Assembly (NCBI RefSeq): GCF_041381155.1
Contig: NC_091142.1
Location: 10,535,340 to 10,599,339, forward strand
Direction: 5' to 3'
DNA: 64,000 nucleotides
DNA from: Argopecten irradians
Taxonomy: Eukaryota; Mollusca; Bivalvia; Pectinida; Pectinidae
Shown here: piece after piece, positions 1 to 13,243 of the stretch
Position numbering within the stretch: position 1 is the stretch's first letter
Layout of the letters: every line of letters starts with the position of its first letter
Program-made: the position numbers and the translations under genes
The notes under the pieces: generated by a model
Told to the model about the DNA's origin: nothing
Database searches by the model: none
The model's input: only the letters and a program-made list of their open reading frames with translations

Positions 1-2379
1 AAAATGTATTCTTAAAATTGAAGAAGTATATATATCTGTGTATATTTGGTTTATCGGCAGTCAGATACTGTCATTGTTTAATCGGTTGCTGATTACAACA
101 CACCAGAAGAAATTCCCCCCAAATCATCAACTGTTTATCGAATAGTATTCTTACTCTATACAGACGTATAAACGAACGCGTTTTATTGTTAAACTTTAGC
201 TTTTTTCCCTTTATAACTGGAACGACTAGTGATTTTGCCCGTATAATATTTTGCATGTATCACTAGTGTAATTAAGCATTCGTTGTCATATTTTGACATG
301 CATTGGTGTGTGACATAAATTGGTTGTTCTCGCATATCTATCATGGTGCGGATATATGTTAAAACACAGTCATATGATATACATCATGTACATGTATATG
401 TGTATATTTCTATTATGGAGTGCTAATTCGCACCAAGTATTTATAAGTATATTTTTGAAGTCCTTGTGCGTGCTATTTGATATGCTTTTTAAAAAAAAAT
501 TAAAAATAGCCGATGTATACAAAAATATGACATAAACAAGGTTACTGTATATCAAGCGCATTATGGGATAAACTAGTATACCCATTTCTAGTCTACTACA
601 AAATTAAGATAGCTTACACGTTAAATATTACGTCTAATGAATTTAATTCTAATAATAGTACAAAAATTGGTCCATTTTCATGTCATTATCTGAAAGAAAG
701 AAATCGAAACCGTACACTCACTTTTGTTTTAAACTTGTGTCTCAACCGTACACTATTGAAATTCGAAACCGTTGCGATACTAGTCTGATATCGAACACAA
801 ATTGTTGAATTTCATAAGTATTTTTAACATTATTGTAAACATATTATATACCAATGGAAACGGAAAAGTCTAAAGATTTCCAATATTGAATCACAGTAAA
901 ACTATACCTCAATATAAGTCGGCAAATCGAAGCTGAACGAAAAATCTAGCTGTGTTTTCTGTCATGTGTGATATTCAAATGCATTTTTTGAAATATAAGA
1001 AAACAGATAATAATACATTTTTTTGGTTTGGTTGAAACTTATCATACTCTTTAGCAATCACTACATACCATGAATCATGGTATCATCCGTAACACCAGCA
1101 AATTAATGATACAAAGCACAGTACCGTGGTCTTCATGTCGCCGAAGCGATACCGGAAACGGATCAAAACATCGTAGCCGTACTAGTTGCACTACAGTGAG
1201 TATACATATATACATATTATAGTATATTATACTATAATTTATATATATGTATAGGCCTACTGTTGGTTAAAAAATTTCGTGCCAGGTCCCTGTGTTCTGA
1301 AATGCTACCATACAAAGAATTTTAAGTTACAGGATTTCCTTAAGTAAGTAAATGAATATTGATGAAATTTAATATATTGACAACATTAATTTTTTTGCTT
1401 CGTTGATAAAGGATTAGAGAACACATCTTTTCATATTTTAGCTACTTTTATTCATGGTCGTAGTTCAAGTGAAATGATGTGTTTAATTCAGAAACATCAT
1501 ATCACCATGGAAACATGTCGGTAATACTGGTATTACATAACATATGATAGTCATTCAGATCAATGTTGGTCCAGGAAATAGATTTGTATATACATGTATA
1601 TACATATGTAACAGAAAAACAAGAGTTTGGTGAGAATATGCACTGCCTACATATGAGTTCTCGAACTGAGAAAATTCTCAATCAAGCTTCAGTTTGAGCA
1701 TAAATCTTAGTCAGATGTACAATGTATTGTGCAAGTGGACCTGTTCCCTTTTCTCAAATGTATGAAAGAAATACATGTAAGAGTTTGAGAGGACAAGAAA
1801 TGAATAACGTCAGTAGAACAGGGAAATTTCTTTTCAACTATTTTCATGAACACAATATATTTATAAGAGGAAAAGTTTAAGGTAGAAAACAAGAGAGAGA
1901 GAAAACAATTTCGTTAAGATTTCAGATGTCAACAAGAATGCTAGACTTTAAGTAGAAATCAACACATTTCAGCACTAACTTTCAGCAACTACAATCAAGA
2001 GTACATAGATAGCTACATATCACCAACACTGTCACTTACATTTTTATCTCTGATGTCATCACACACCCGTAACACTAGTCTCAAACATTCATAATCATAA
2101 ACAGTCAACAATCATAATAAATCTGTATTTTAATCAGATTGGTATCATGGTTAACTAAATGTAAAATTGTACCTGTGATCATATTCTTATTTCTAGCTGT
2201 AGGCCTGGGTGGTTCCTCTCACACATGTTACACACATTCACATCTACACACAAACCTAATACTAGCACTGTCTCAATAAAGCACGTACTTATTTGTCGTT
2301 AACACGAACATTAAAACAATTTGCGGCACTAATAATGCACTGTAGGAAGCCAAGGCTTCAATACTTCAACAATGCTGTG
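1..2379. other. Intergenic AT-rich DNA, no gene seen
   Basis: No coding exon could be recognised. The only open frames are 61 to 71 codons long, AT-rich and unlike any family I know. A low-complexity AT palindromic patch lies near 1200-1255. A short stretch at about 1258-1310 resembles one at about 27305-27362 (both contain 'gccaggtccctgtg'), so it is probably a small dispersed repeat. Confidence 0.5.
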
Positions 2380-2579
2380 TATTCTGTATTATTTGCATAT
2401 TACAGAGATATCTACCCTTGCAGGTAGGTATTGATTGTGACGTCATGTGCTTGCAACCGCAACATCATACATTTTGGAGAAAATGACGTGAATTGCACAG
2501 TGCACACCCAAAAGTATGATGTAACAATTAATACTTACCTGCAAGGGAGCTTACTCTGTAATATGCAAAGACGGAATAC
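2380..2579. mobile_element. MITE family 1, copy 1
   Basis: Non-coding inverted-repeat element of about 185-200 bp. It starts near 'tttgcatattacagag' and ends with the reverse complement near 'ctctgtaatatgcaaag'. The inner part of both arms carries the 'cttgcaggtaggtatt' / 'aatacttacctgcaag' pair. The interior has a TGACGTCA palindrome (a CRE-like octamer). Similar copies lie at 6190, 12845, 17192 and 43819. There is no transposase, so it would need to be mobilised in trans. A 2-8 bp target duplication was not defined. Confidence 0.75.
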
Positions 2580-3439
2580 TTTTTTTAAACTCCCAATAAA
2601 TCATACCTTTGAAACTCCTCTGTACATGTTACACGATACAATACATCAAATGAAGTTTGTACAATATATGTAGAGTCATATACCTGGTATTTGTGATGGA
2701 ACTGATATAACATATTATGAAACACTATGTAAAAGAGAAATATCACAAAATGTGTTTTTTGGATAGAAAATTTTGATTAAGAATTTTGACAATAAATAAT
2801 AATGATCTTATTTGCTGTGGTTGCTGTGGAAATGGTGGTTTGATGATATGATGACAGAATAAATGAGATGATGATGAACACTAGCATATTACTACTTAAT
2901 CATTTATTTGAAATAATGCCATGTATTGATAAATAGTATTTAAATGGGAAGCAGTTAACTTCTGTAATACCTAGTAAGGTAGAACTAGAACTGTAAAACA
3001 ATATCCCCCTCCACTTAAGGGCTAACAAATAACCCCCCACTCGTCTGAGATCATGGCAACTTATAAGTTAACTATATGATTAGTAGAAACAAGAACCACT
3101 ATTTTCTGCTGACAAAATTGTTCAGCCAATTTTTAAGCTTACAAACATGCAGGTCTTGAAAGGGGTGTGTCTACAAAAAGCAACACGAAATCATAAGGCC
3201 TATCCTTACTAGTCTATAAACAATTCTATAATGTAGGCCTTTGTTCAATGAAAATTGTCCATGGGATAGGTCTAGTAGCTAGGTACTATTAAGGAAAGGT
3301 AGTATAACTTTAACAAGGTTTGCGTTTGCGCCATTCCCATATTCTTCTTTAAGCACAGAAAATGAGGACACCATTTCTTCTTAAAGTCCATGTTATTGGT
3401 GATAATTCACATACAACAGGATACCTGATAACATTTGTT

Positions 3440-3620
3440 TGCGGTACTATTGTTTCTATTGGTGATGGAATAACATCAAAAGATGATATCTCTTGTTAAC
3501 AACATTTCAGGGGGAACATTACAAATACAATTTAGTTACGTTCTATCACCACTGGAGATACTAGTCCCACACAAACGCTATCGGGTATCACGTGATATGG
3601 GAATTATTCCCATTAAACAC
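3440..3620. repeat. Dispersed repeat, copy 1 (partner near 13425)
   Basis: This block matches 13425..13590 along most of its length, including the motifs 'gagatactagtcccacac' here and 'tagatactagtatcgcac' there, then a GGGTATCA stretch and 'ggaatta(t/a)tcccatt'. It overlaps a 90-codon open frame that has no recognisable protein family, so I read it as a repeat and not a gene. Confidence 0.5.
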
Positions 3621-3814
3621 AGGAACACAATTTCATCTGGGAAGGACCCCACTTCATGGAACCAAGCCTTAGTCCTAATTACATGTACTGTTGAGTGGAG
3701 TGGTCCTGTCATACATATACAGCATAGAGTGACACCAGTAATACCTAACAAGTAACAGCAGTGTGAACCTAACCAGTGTGACATCTTATAGAATGGTAAA
3801 AATTTCACAATATA

Positions 3815-4185
3815 TTAGGACCAAATAAATAATGAACATTTTCAACTAGAATGGTCAAAGATAGATAGAATTTAAGCATCAGTATATATAAGGATCAAAT
3901 AAATAATGGACATTTTCAACTAGAGTGGTCAAAGATGGATAGAATTTAAACATAAGTATATATTAGGACCAAATAAATAATGAACATTTTCAACTAGAGT
4001 GGTCAAAGATGGATAGAATTTAAACATAAGTATATATTAGGACCAAATGGATAATGAACATTTTCAATTAGAATGGTCAAATATGGATAGAACTTAGACA
4101 TCAGTATATATATTGGGACCAAAATAATAATGACTATTTTTAACTAGAATGGTCAAAGATTGATAGAATTTAAACGTCAGTAGCA
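3815..4185. repeat. Tandem repeat, about 73 bp x 5
   Basis: Five tandem copies with a period near 73 bp. Each contains 'aggaccaaataaataatg', then 'attttcaactagaatggtca', then 'gatagaatttaaacatcagt' and a short TATA run. Copies differ by scattered substitutions. It lies about 1 kb downstream of the HIRA stop, so it could be in or beyond the 3' end of that transcript. Confidence 0.85.
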
Positions 4186-4464
4186 GAGACTATGATTGCT
4201 TAGCATAGTTACTTCATACATATATAATAATAAAATGTATTCAAATGGCACATGCTTAAGATCTCAATGCCCATTTTTTTAAAACTAAATCAAACAGAAT
4301 ACTGGTGATAAAGAGAGCTCATTCAATTTAATATATTTGGAAAATCAGTTTTATCCTGTTGCTCTTTGAGAATACAGAATTGCTGCAAAAGCTTTTTGAG
4401 TCTTAAGGATCTTACAAAATAGCACATGAGAGCACTGCTTGTATTAAACAGCAAAATTTGTTGT

Positions 4465-4580
4465 TGTGCTTGTTTTTTTTATATCCTATTAACAGCTACG
4501 GCCATATAAGGATATTTCAGGATTTGGCAGTGGACAAGTCAGAGTTCCCGGAGTAAAACCAGGCAGTACCCAGCAACCTC
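4465..4580. mobile_element. SINE-like relic
   Basis: Contains 'tatcctattaacagctacgg', matching the recurring 'taacagccagggtcat' body of the SINE-like repeats at 20955 and 23775, followed by 'gttcccggagtaaaaccagg'. Truncated and diverged; no tRNA-like head is visible here. Confidence 0.4.
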
Positions 4581-5156
4581 CAATACTGGTGAGGACTTTT
4601 GGCCTAGAGGTAATGCAAGTAATGAATGTGAAACTCTTCCATATACTGCCTGTAATATTCAGACAAGATATTCTTGGCCAAACTATCATCTAAATTATTC
4701 ACGAGATCTCTAAATAGTTTGATTGTAGACCTTGTTTACCTGAATCAAATCTGTTTTGCTAACCTTGTTGTCTGAGAACCAAGTTTTGGAAAGTGATGGG
4801 AGTCCATCCTTAACACATCTTAACATTTTATCTTTGGAGCATCTGGAATCTATCTGGCATCTTTCAATTTTAATGCAAATACAATATGTTATGGTATAAT
4901 ACAAATGTTCCCTAAAAACATTTGTAAACACACTAGACTTTCTTCCATGACTCCTACAGTCCAGATTCATTTCTGTTGAATCCTGCAGAGATTATCTTCT
5001 CATAATCCACAAAACCATTTTGCGGAACGCCACAGAAAGTCTGATGCTTCACAGAGAATGATGTTCTATGTTTATACGGAGTGTGAAGCCAGGGTCTGAC
5101 TACACAGGAATTCCTCCCAGCTGTATGTGTCCATTGTCTATACTAAACACCTGTGT

Positions 5157-8100
5157 TCACCTGTCTATTGTGTCCAGTTGTTCCTGGTATTCTGTGAACA
5201 GTCTCTGTAGGCTCAGATTTTTACCAATTAAAGGTAGAATTTCCTGTAGTAGATCTCTCTTATCCATTCCCTGGTAAATAAATAAATCAATATACATTAA
5301 TGATCAATCAAATATCCAGCAATTTTCATATATTTTCACAGTATATGACTAATGACCTCGTGGGGGACATATTTCGCTGCTTTATCAATGGAGTATATTC
5401 ATGGTGTTTTAATTTCGCAGTACACCGATTCCTCTACATGCAATATTTAACACTTTTGAACAACAGTAGTAGATTTCAAAATATTCTGCTGGTGGTTTGA
5501 AAATATACACTATATAATACTAAAGGGCTCCCGAAAAATACAGAGATTCAGGGCCCTAATGATTCAGACAAAAATTACGACAGACGACATCACATATTAG
5601 CTCCGACATGATTTCCGAAGAATACAGAGATTCAGGGCCCTAATGATTCAGACAAAAATTACGACAGACGACATCACATATTAGCTCCAACATGATTTCC
5701 GAAGAATACAGAGATTCAGGGCCCTAATGATTCAGACAAAAATTACGACAGACGACATCACATATTAGCTCCGACATGATTTCCGAAGAATACAGAGATT
5801 CAGGGCCCTAATGATTCAGACAAAAATTACGACAGACGACATCACATATTAGCTCCGACATGATTTCCGAAGAATACAGAGATTCAGGGCCCTAATGATT
5901 CAGACAAAAATTACAACAGACGACATCACATATTAGCTCCGACATGATTTCCAAAGAATACAGAGATTCAGGGCCCTAATGATTCAGACAAAAGTTACGA
6001 CAGACGACGTCACATATTAGCTCCAACATGATACTCACCAACACATACGTGTCCCAGGATGATTTCCGTTTACTTTTATATATGGGGCCTAATAACTCAT
6101 CACACACTTCTCTCAGCTTCGTTTCTAAACCTACAAACAAGCATTGTATAATTGTAAGGTTTGTACTAATCCATTGCATTTAAATATATTATTCCGTATT
6201 TGCATATTACAGAGTTATGTGCCCTTGCATGAAGGATAGTGACTTATGTTTGTGATTGTGATGACACACTTAAAGAGAAACTGATGCGAATTTTGCTCAA
6301 AAACAATAACTGCAATATGCATAAACTGAATGAATAATATTACAGAAATAAATACATTAAAGATGCTCCACCGCTGACAGAGCATAAATGATATTCATCA
6401 TTTGAACAATAATTGGTGTTTAATCATGTATATGTAAGCTTAATTAACACAAAAATAACATAAAATAATATATTTTGCCTTTGGTGCATGCGAAAAACAT
6501 TACCTCATTCTATATAAGATATAGTGCCATGGAATTTTTTCAGGATGCAATTAATTCTTTTTCATATTTTTAACTTAATGTAAAATTAGAAGCTCAAACT
6601 TTTCAATGGTGGTAATGGTGTAAAGTAAGTAACTTTTGTAATTAGAGAAAAACACAAAATCGTCTGCTCCTGTTTTTGATACTATATTTTAGCGTGTTCT
6701 GAGCCAGAAATTTTACGCTAAAAGTATTATCTGTAGAACTTTAGTACAACTGTATAACAATTCTAATGAGTACACAAACTCAACACTATGCTAATGTTCA
6801 AAAGGAAGTTTTCATTAAAATTTGATTGTGCAAAATTAAGTACATTTAAAGAAACTCTCTTCAGGTATTCTAGTTTTCTTTTAATTTTGAACGGTTAAGT
6901 CAAGCAATGAATATAGTACCATAATTAGTTTAAAGGATGACTTTGAACCTACCTTCTTTGACAATGTAGCGGATGTAGGTGTGTAGCCAAAACTTGTACT
7001 CGGATCCCGACTGGAGGGACATACAGGCCATGAGTTGAGATTCTAGGTGACTTATGGTGGCCGTCTGCTGGAGATGGTGTCCGGAGTTCAGCACGCGTCC
7101 AGCCAGAGACCCAAGTCTGTTGTCATAACAAAAGAAATTTCTTTATTTTATGAATTTCTATATAAAACAAGAGGCCCATGGGCCTTAACGGTCACCTGAG
7201 TTAGAATATATAATGAAACAAATAATGAAACAAATAAAGACATATAAACACTATATGCTGGGCCTTGAAGTTGGTCAGTGATTTATAAATTTGACCTTTT
7301 TAGACTATGAAGAGTATTTGCTTCCATCAAACCTGTGAACTTAGAGGTATTTTTGAAATTTTAATCAATTTGACCCTGTTTGGTCCTGCCCCTCTGGTCC
7401 CCCATGGGGTCATCGAAGACGGATATGGATGTTAAAATGCTATATCTTCGGCTAATAATTCTAATCAAGTTTGACTAATTTCCTACAAAAATTGGGCAAA
7501 AAATGTTCACAAATATGTTTTTCCTATATAAACTAAAGTAAACTTGACCCCTCCCCAGGGGGTAATGTGAGACCCCAAGATCATAAAATTCACAGTTTTT
7601 ATAAAACACCTGAAGACCTTTCGATCTATAATTATTTGATTCTACTATATCCAGAATTTTAGAAGATTTTTGAAGTTTTAGCCTATTTGACCCTTTTTTA
7701 ACCCGTCGGCCAGGACCAATGTGGATATGATATTAAAATGCTATCTCAGGCTAATAATCATAACCAAGTTTGACTCATTTCCTATGAAAATTGAGCAAAA
7801 AATGCTCATTAATATGTTTTTCCTATATAAACTATAGTAAACTTGACCCCCTCCCCAAGGGGAAACAGGAGACCCCAGGGTCATATAATTTACAATTTTT
7901 ATAAACAAACTTTAAGACCTTTTCATATCTATAAAGTGTATTTGATTACACCATTTCCAGAATTTTAAAAGAATATTTTTGAAGTTTTAGCCTATTTGAC
8001 CTTTTTTGGCCCTGCCCCTCTGCCCCCAGGGGATCGGCCTGGACCAATATGGATATGATATTAAAATGCTATCTCAGGCTAATAATTCTAACCAAGTTTG

Positions 8101-11100
8101 ACTCGCTTCCAATGAAAATTGAGCAAAAAATGCTCATAAATGTGTTTTCCCTATATAAACTATAGTAAACTTGACCCCCTCCCCAAGGGGAAACAGGAGA
8201 CCCCAGGGTCATATAATTCACAATTTTTGTAAAGGACCTTAAGACCTTTCTATTTATGAAAAGTATTTGTTTCTACCATTTCCAGAATTTCAGAAGAAGA
8301 TTTTTGAAGTTTTAGCCTATTTGACCCTTTTTTAGCCCAGCCCCTCTGCCCCCAGGGGGTTTGCCAGACCCAATGTGGATATGATATTAAAATGCTATCT
8401 CAGGCTAATAATTCTAACTAAGTTTGACTCGTTTCCAATGAAAATTGAGCAAAAAATGCTCATAAATGTGTTTTCCCTATATAAACTATAGTAAACTTGA
8501 CCCCCTCCCCAGGGGGAAACGTGAGACCCCAGGGTCATATAATTCACAATTTTTGTAAAGGACCTTAAGACCTTTCTATTTATGAAAAGTATTTGATTCT
8601 ACCATTTCCAGAATTTCAGAAGAAGATTTTTGAAGTTTTAGCCTATTTGACCCCTTTTGACCCCGCCCCTAAGGCCCCTGGGGGTCAGTCATAGAAAATG
8701 TGTTAATAGGATTAAATGGCCATTTGACTCATTTCCTATTACAAATAACCAAATAATGCGCAAAAATGTGTTTTTTCAATATATGGTATAGTAAACTTAT
8801 CACAATTTTTGTAAAGGACCTTAAGACCTTTCTATCTACGAAGAGTATTTGATTCTACCACATCTGTGAGTAGAGAAGAAGATTTTTGAAATTTTACTCA
8901 ATTTTACCCCTTTTGGCCCCTCCCACAGCCCCCTGGGGGGTGGGGACCATATAATTCACAATTTTGATTGGCCTTATGCCTTAGAAGGTTTGTGCAAAAT
9001 TTCATTGAAATTGCTTCAGCAGTTTTGGAGAAGAAGTCGAAAATGTAAATTGTTTACGGACATACGACGGATGACGCACGACTCACGACGCACGACGGAC
9101 GACGACGGACAAAAGGTGATTAGAATAGGTCACTTGAGACTTCGTCTCAGGTGACCTAAAAATACACATTATATTGACTAGCAACGTTCTATTTGCTAGT
9201 CAATGTTTTCACCAAGAATTACTCGGATTTATATACTATGGGCTGCTGGTATAAATTCTATAAGGGAATGGTTGGACCAACAGGACCACTGAACAAGAGA
9301 TTCACAGAAATTGAGATAGATCAAATACTTTTGTTTACATTTAGCAAAACTAAAACATTTAAAAGTTTAAATTTAATATCCAGAAAATGTTAAACTATTA
9401 TCCAATTATAAGACTAACTATTTTATGTGTATATTTAATTAAACCTAACAAAAGGTCAATAGTACTGATATATGTGCTTCAGATCTTAAAGCATTCTCAA
9501 ATCCATACCTCATACTGATGGTCCCTGACAGGGGTCATAAATATTAGTTATGCAAAATTTGTTTACTTTCACAAAGAATATTGCTTACCAAATCGGTTTA
9601 AATCCATTCAATACTTAATGACAAGTAGCAATTTGAAGTAAATGGTGCTACATGATGAATAGACAAAGCTCACCTGTCCTTTAAGAGAGGAAAGTATACC
9701 TCCTGCACTTTAATTAAATTAAAGAATATTGCTCACCAAATCGGTTTAAATCCATTCAGTACTTAATGACAAGTAGCAATTTGAAGTAAATGTTGCTACA
9801 TGATGAATAGACAAAGCTCACCAAATTGGTTTAAATCCATTCAGTACTTAATGATAAGTAGCAATTTGAAGTTAATGTTGCTACATGATAAACAGACAAA
9901 GCTCACCTCACCTGTCCACCTTCTGCACTTTATTTGAATTTTAATGAGATTTATGTTCCTGTTCGACAAAATTTCTTTGTTCGGAGTACGAGTCTCTGAG
10001 CGAGCAATCTTACCTGTCCTGTAGTGGCTGCAGTGAGGCCAGTGGTCCATGAGTACGAGTCTCTGAGCGAGCAAACTTACCTGTCCTGTAGTGGCTGAAG
10101 TGAGGCCAGTGGTCCAGGAGTACGAGTCTCTAAGCGAGCAAACTTACCTGTCCTGTAGTGGCTGCATTGAGGCCAGTGGTCCAGGAGTCCTGAGTATGGA
10201 GGTGGCGGGAGTGTAACTATGGTGATCTGAACAGTGCTGCAGTGGGTCATCTTTATTGTATAGTAATGTCCTACAACACCAAATACATTTATATCAGTTA
10301 AAGGGTCAATACAACACCAAATACATTTAAATCCTGTTACCTGTTACCTCTTCATAGACACCATAGTTAGCTGATTCCAGCTAGGTGTCGCACGTTTTGT
10401 TCATTTACTAGGTGGTTGTTGTCTGGTTTGTGCCATATATCAGTAAAGGTTCGTACAGTATTACAAGGTACATTCATAGTCTTAATAAACTACCTTTTTA
10501 ACCTGAGAAGAAATTCATTATGACTGGTTCTTACCATTTTATGACAGGAACATAAAAATGAAAGCATTAGAACATTTTGAAAAGTATTTAGCAGAACTTA
10601 TTTATTTTACTAAGCAATTTGTGTTGATGATAATCAACTGAGCCTAGTCCCACTGTGTAGACGTTAAAACACTCGGAATGAGATCCTTTCTCTGATAGTG
10701 TCTAACTCCTATAAACAGCCAGGATAATTTTAGGACAGCCCCCATGTATGTGGTGTGTTGCATGTATGAAGCGTGTTTTGGGAGGCTGCAGTATATTTGT
10801 GTTTTGTCTTCTTGTAATAGAGGAACTAGTGTCAGATATGCTTAGAACAGTTTCAATAGACTGCTTTTGAAACAATTCTATATAAGGGAGGTGGAATACC
10901 ACTGTTAATTTGATACCAGTGAAGAAATGTTCGTTAGAAGAGCTTTACTTACCAGCATGCCATATCTGGTGAGAATGTATAAGACTTGTGTGTAGATAGT
11001 GTTACCATGGGAACACCGTCCTTGGTCATGGATGCCCTTGTAATATTATCCTCTCCTGTAAAACATACACAAACCTCATCATTCAACCCAGAATACACAC

Positions 11101-13243
11101 ATGTACTCACTTATTAGGTATACCACAATATATTACATAAAACACATTTTCTCTTCTAAATCTTGAGTTTTTGTTTTCAATTTCATTTATTTCTTCTTTA
11201 ACAAGACATATCTATAGGACAAGGAATCAGAAATTAGGACAACATAGACATGGATTATAGTAAATCCCCTTGCCATTTTATAGAGGAAAGCATAAAAAAA
11301 CATTTTACTATTCTTAAAGATGCTCCACCGCTGACAAATGGTATTTTTTCACTATCAAAAACAGCAGCAGATGATTTAGTATTTTTCTTCAGTTACAAAA
11401 GTTACTTACTTTACACCAATACCACCATTGAAAAGTTTGAAGTTCTAATCATACTTCAAGTTAAAAATATAAAAAATAATTATTTGCATCCTGAAAAAAT
11501 TCCGTGGCACTATATCCTATATGGAATGAAGTATTGATTGTGCATGCACCAAAGGCAAAAGAAATTATTTTATATTATTTTTTGTGTTAATTAAATACCA
11601 TTTATGCTCTGTCGGCGGTGGAGCATCTTTAAACAAAATGCTAAGTCTGTATCCATTAGTATAAGATGAGTATAACTTACCTGACATTATTGCAGAAAGG
11701 TTAACATCTCTTATCACAGCAGATTTAGATTGCATATTCCTGAAATGTAAGGTAAATATTTCTAATTGCTCAAAGGAAAAGTATTTCAAATCATTGGTAC
11801 AGAAAGAGCTGAACAAAAGTAATATATGAGAGATATGGCCAAGCTGAACATGCAATGACCTGGTCATCTTGTCTAAATCATTAAATTCATTATATTCATT
11901 AAAATCTTTCAATATTTTGAAATTCTTTCAATATTTTAAAATTTTTAGTTTCGTTTTTTATTTGTATGATAAATATATATACAGTACGTCGAAGTAAACT
12001 TCTGTTAACTGACTTACTGATCACATCATCTTGCCAACTGACATTTTATGGCTAAATACCAAAATTTACAGTATTTTGGCTAAATACCAAAATTTACACA
12101 TACCAAAGTTTACAAAATTAAACTTGTAGTTTAATCTGTTTTGCAGCGATTTATTTCATTGCCTGCAACATATGAGAAATTTAATGGCATTAGAAAATAT
12201 GTTGGTTTACAGTATTCGGTAAAATAATACTTTACCAGACATATACGCTGCCTTTTTGAGAGATTGCCATCACATAGTGGCCGTTTACAGAGAGTCGTGA
12301 TACTCGGGAGTTCAGGACAAGTTGTGGTACGAGGCGACGGCCACAAGCTGTGAACACATGAACGGATCCATCTTCACAACCGGCACAGATCACTTCCCTA
12401 AAAACAGTCAAATAGTATAATTCAAGACTTTGCTAGAAACAGTCAATAAGGACAATTTCAAACACAGCAGCACAAATTACTTTCATGGAAATGTCCAAAG
12501 AGTATGATTTAAAACCGAGAGTTCTGAGCAATTCACTATAGTATTTGTAGATCTCATTAAACTTGATCTAACTATTAACAAACTAAACAGACTCATCCTA
12601 AAGCAGCTGGGAGCTACTCCCTACCAATAAAACACAAGCTTACAAACTTATCTCTCCCAGTTGATCCAAATAAGCAAATATTTAGTTCAATGATTAAGTA
12701 AAAAAGTGATAATACTATAACTTGTCCAAACTGACTCTTGTCTTATCCAGATCCTGTGTATTCTGACAAAATTGTAAATCATTTTCCTTCTAAACCTATA
12801 ATAATTAGAACCTGTATTATCCAGAAACCTGGCCATACCAGCCATATTCCATATTTGCATATTACAGAGTTATCTGCCCTTGCAGGTAGGTATTGATTGT
12901 GACGTCATGTGTTTTTGAGCGTAACGTCATACTTTTCAGAGAAAATGACCTAAATTGCGCTCATAAAATAATGACATAACAATCGATACCTACCCGCAAG
13001 GGAGCTAACTCTAATATGCAAAGACGGAATAGGCTAGTCCGGTAACATCTGGTTTAAACATGTTACACTACATCATTTGTACCTGGAGCCTTCCACAGCC
13101 AGGACTCTGGCTGTATGGACCTGCTCCCACTCTCGTACACCGTCCCGCACCAGCTGGATGCGATGTACTTTGTGTGTTCCCAGAGGAATGTCATTTGTTA
13201 CCTCCAACATTGAAGACTTCTCATCAGTAGTTCGACCCTGGAT
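5157..13243 (-). CDS. HIRA: HIRA exons 20-27: C-terminal Hira domain
   Basis: Encodes about residues 675-998, the Hira domain that in the family mediates trimerisation and CABIN1 binding. Landmarks: REWEQVHTARVLAVEGS (exon 20), CGRRLVPQLVL and GHYVMAISQKGSVYVW (exon 21), GVPMVTLSTHKSYTFSPDM (exon 23), HLESQLMACMSLQSGSEYKF (exon 25), LREVCDELLGPIYKSK (exon 26) and LLQEILPLIGKNLSLQRLFT (exon 27). Intron 24, between 10148 and 7116, is about 3 kb and filled with a composite repeat. The donor of exon 24 lies in a three-copy tandem duplication. An ATTAAA at about 4869-4874 (minus strand) is a possible poly(A) signal. Confidence 0.93.

Noticed and set aside
3483..3808. 90- and 76-codon frames near 3.5-3.8 kb
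   Set aside because: They coincide with a block repeated at 13425 and have no recognisable domains.
11250..11912. 95- and 115-codon frames around 11.3-11.9 kb
   Set aside because: The first lies almost wholly in a MITE. The second spans HIRA exon 22 and reads through its intron; only 11681-11739 is coding.
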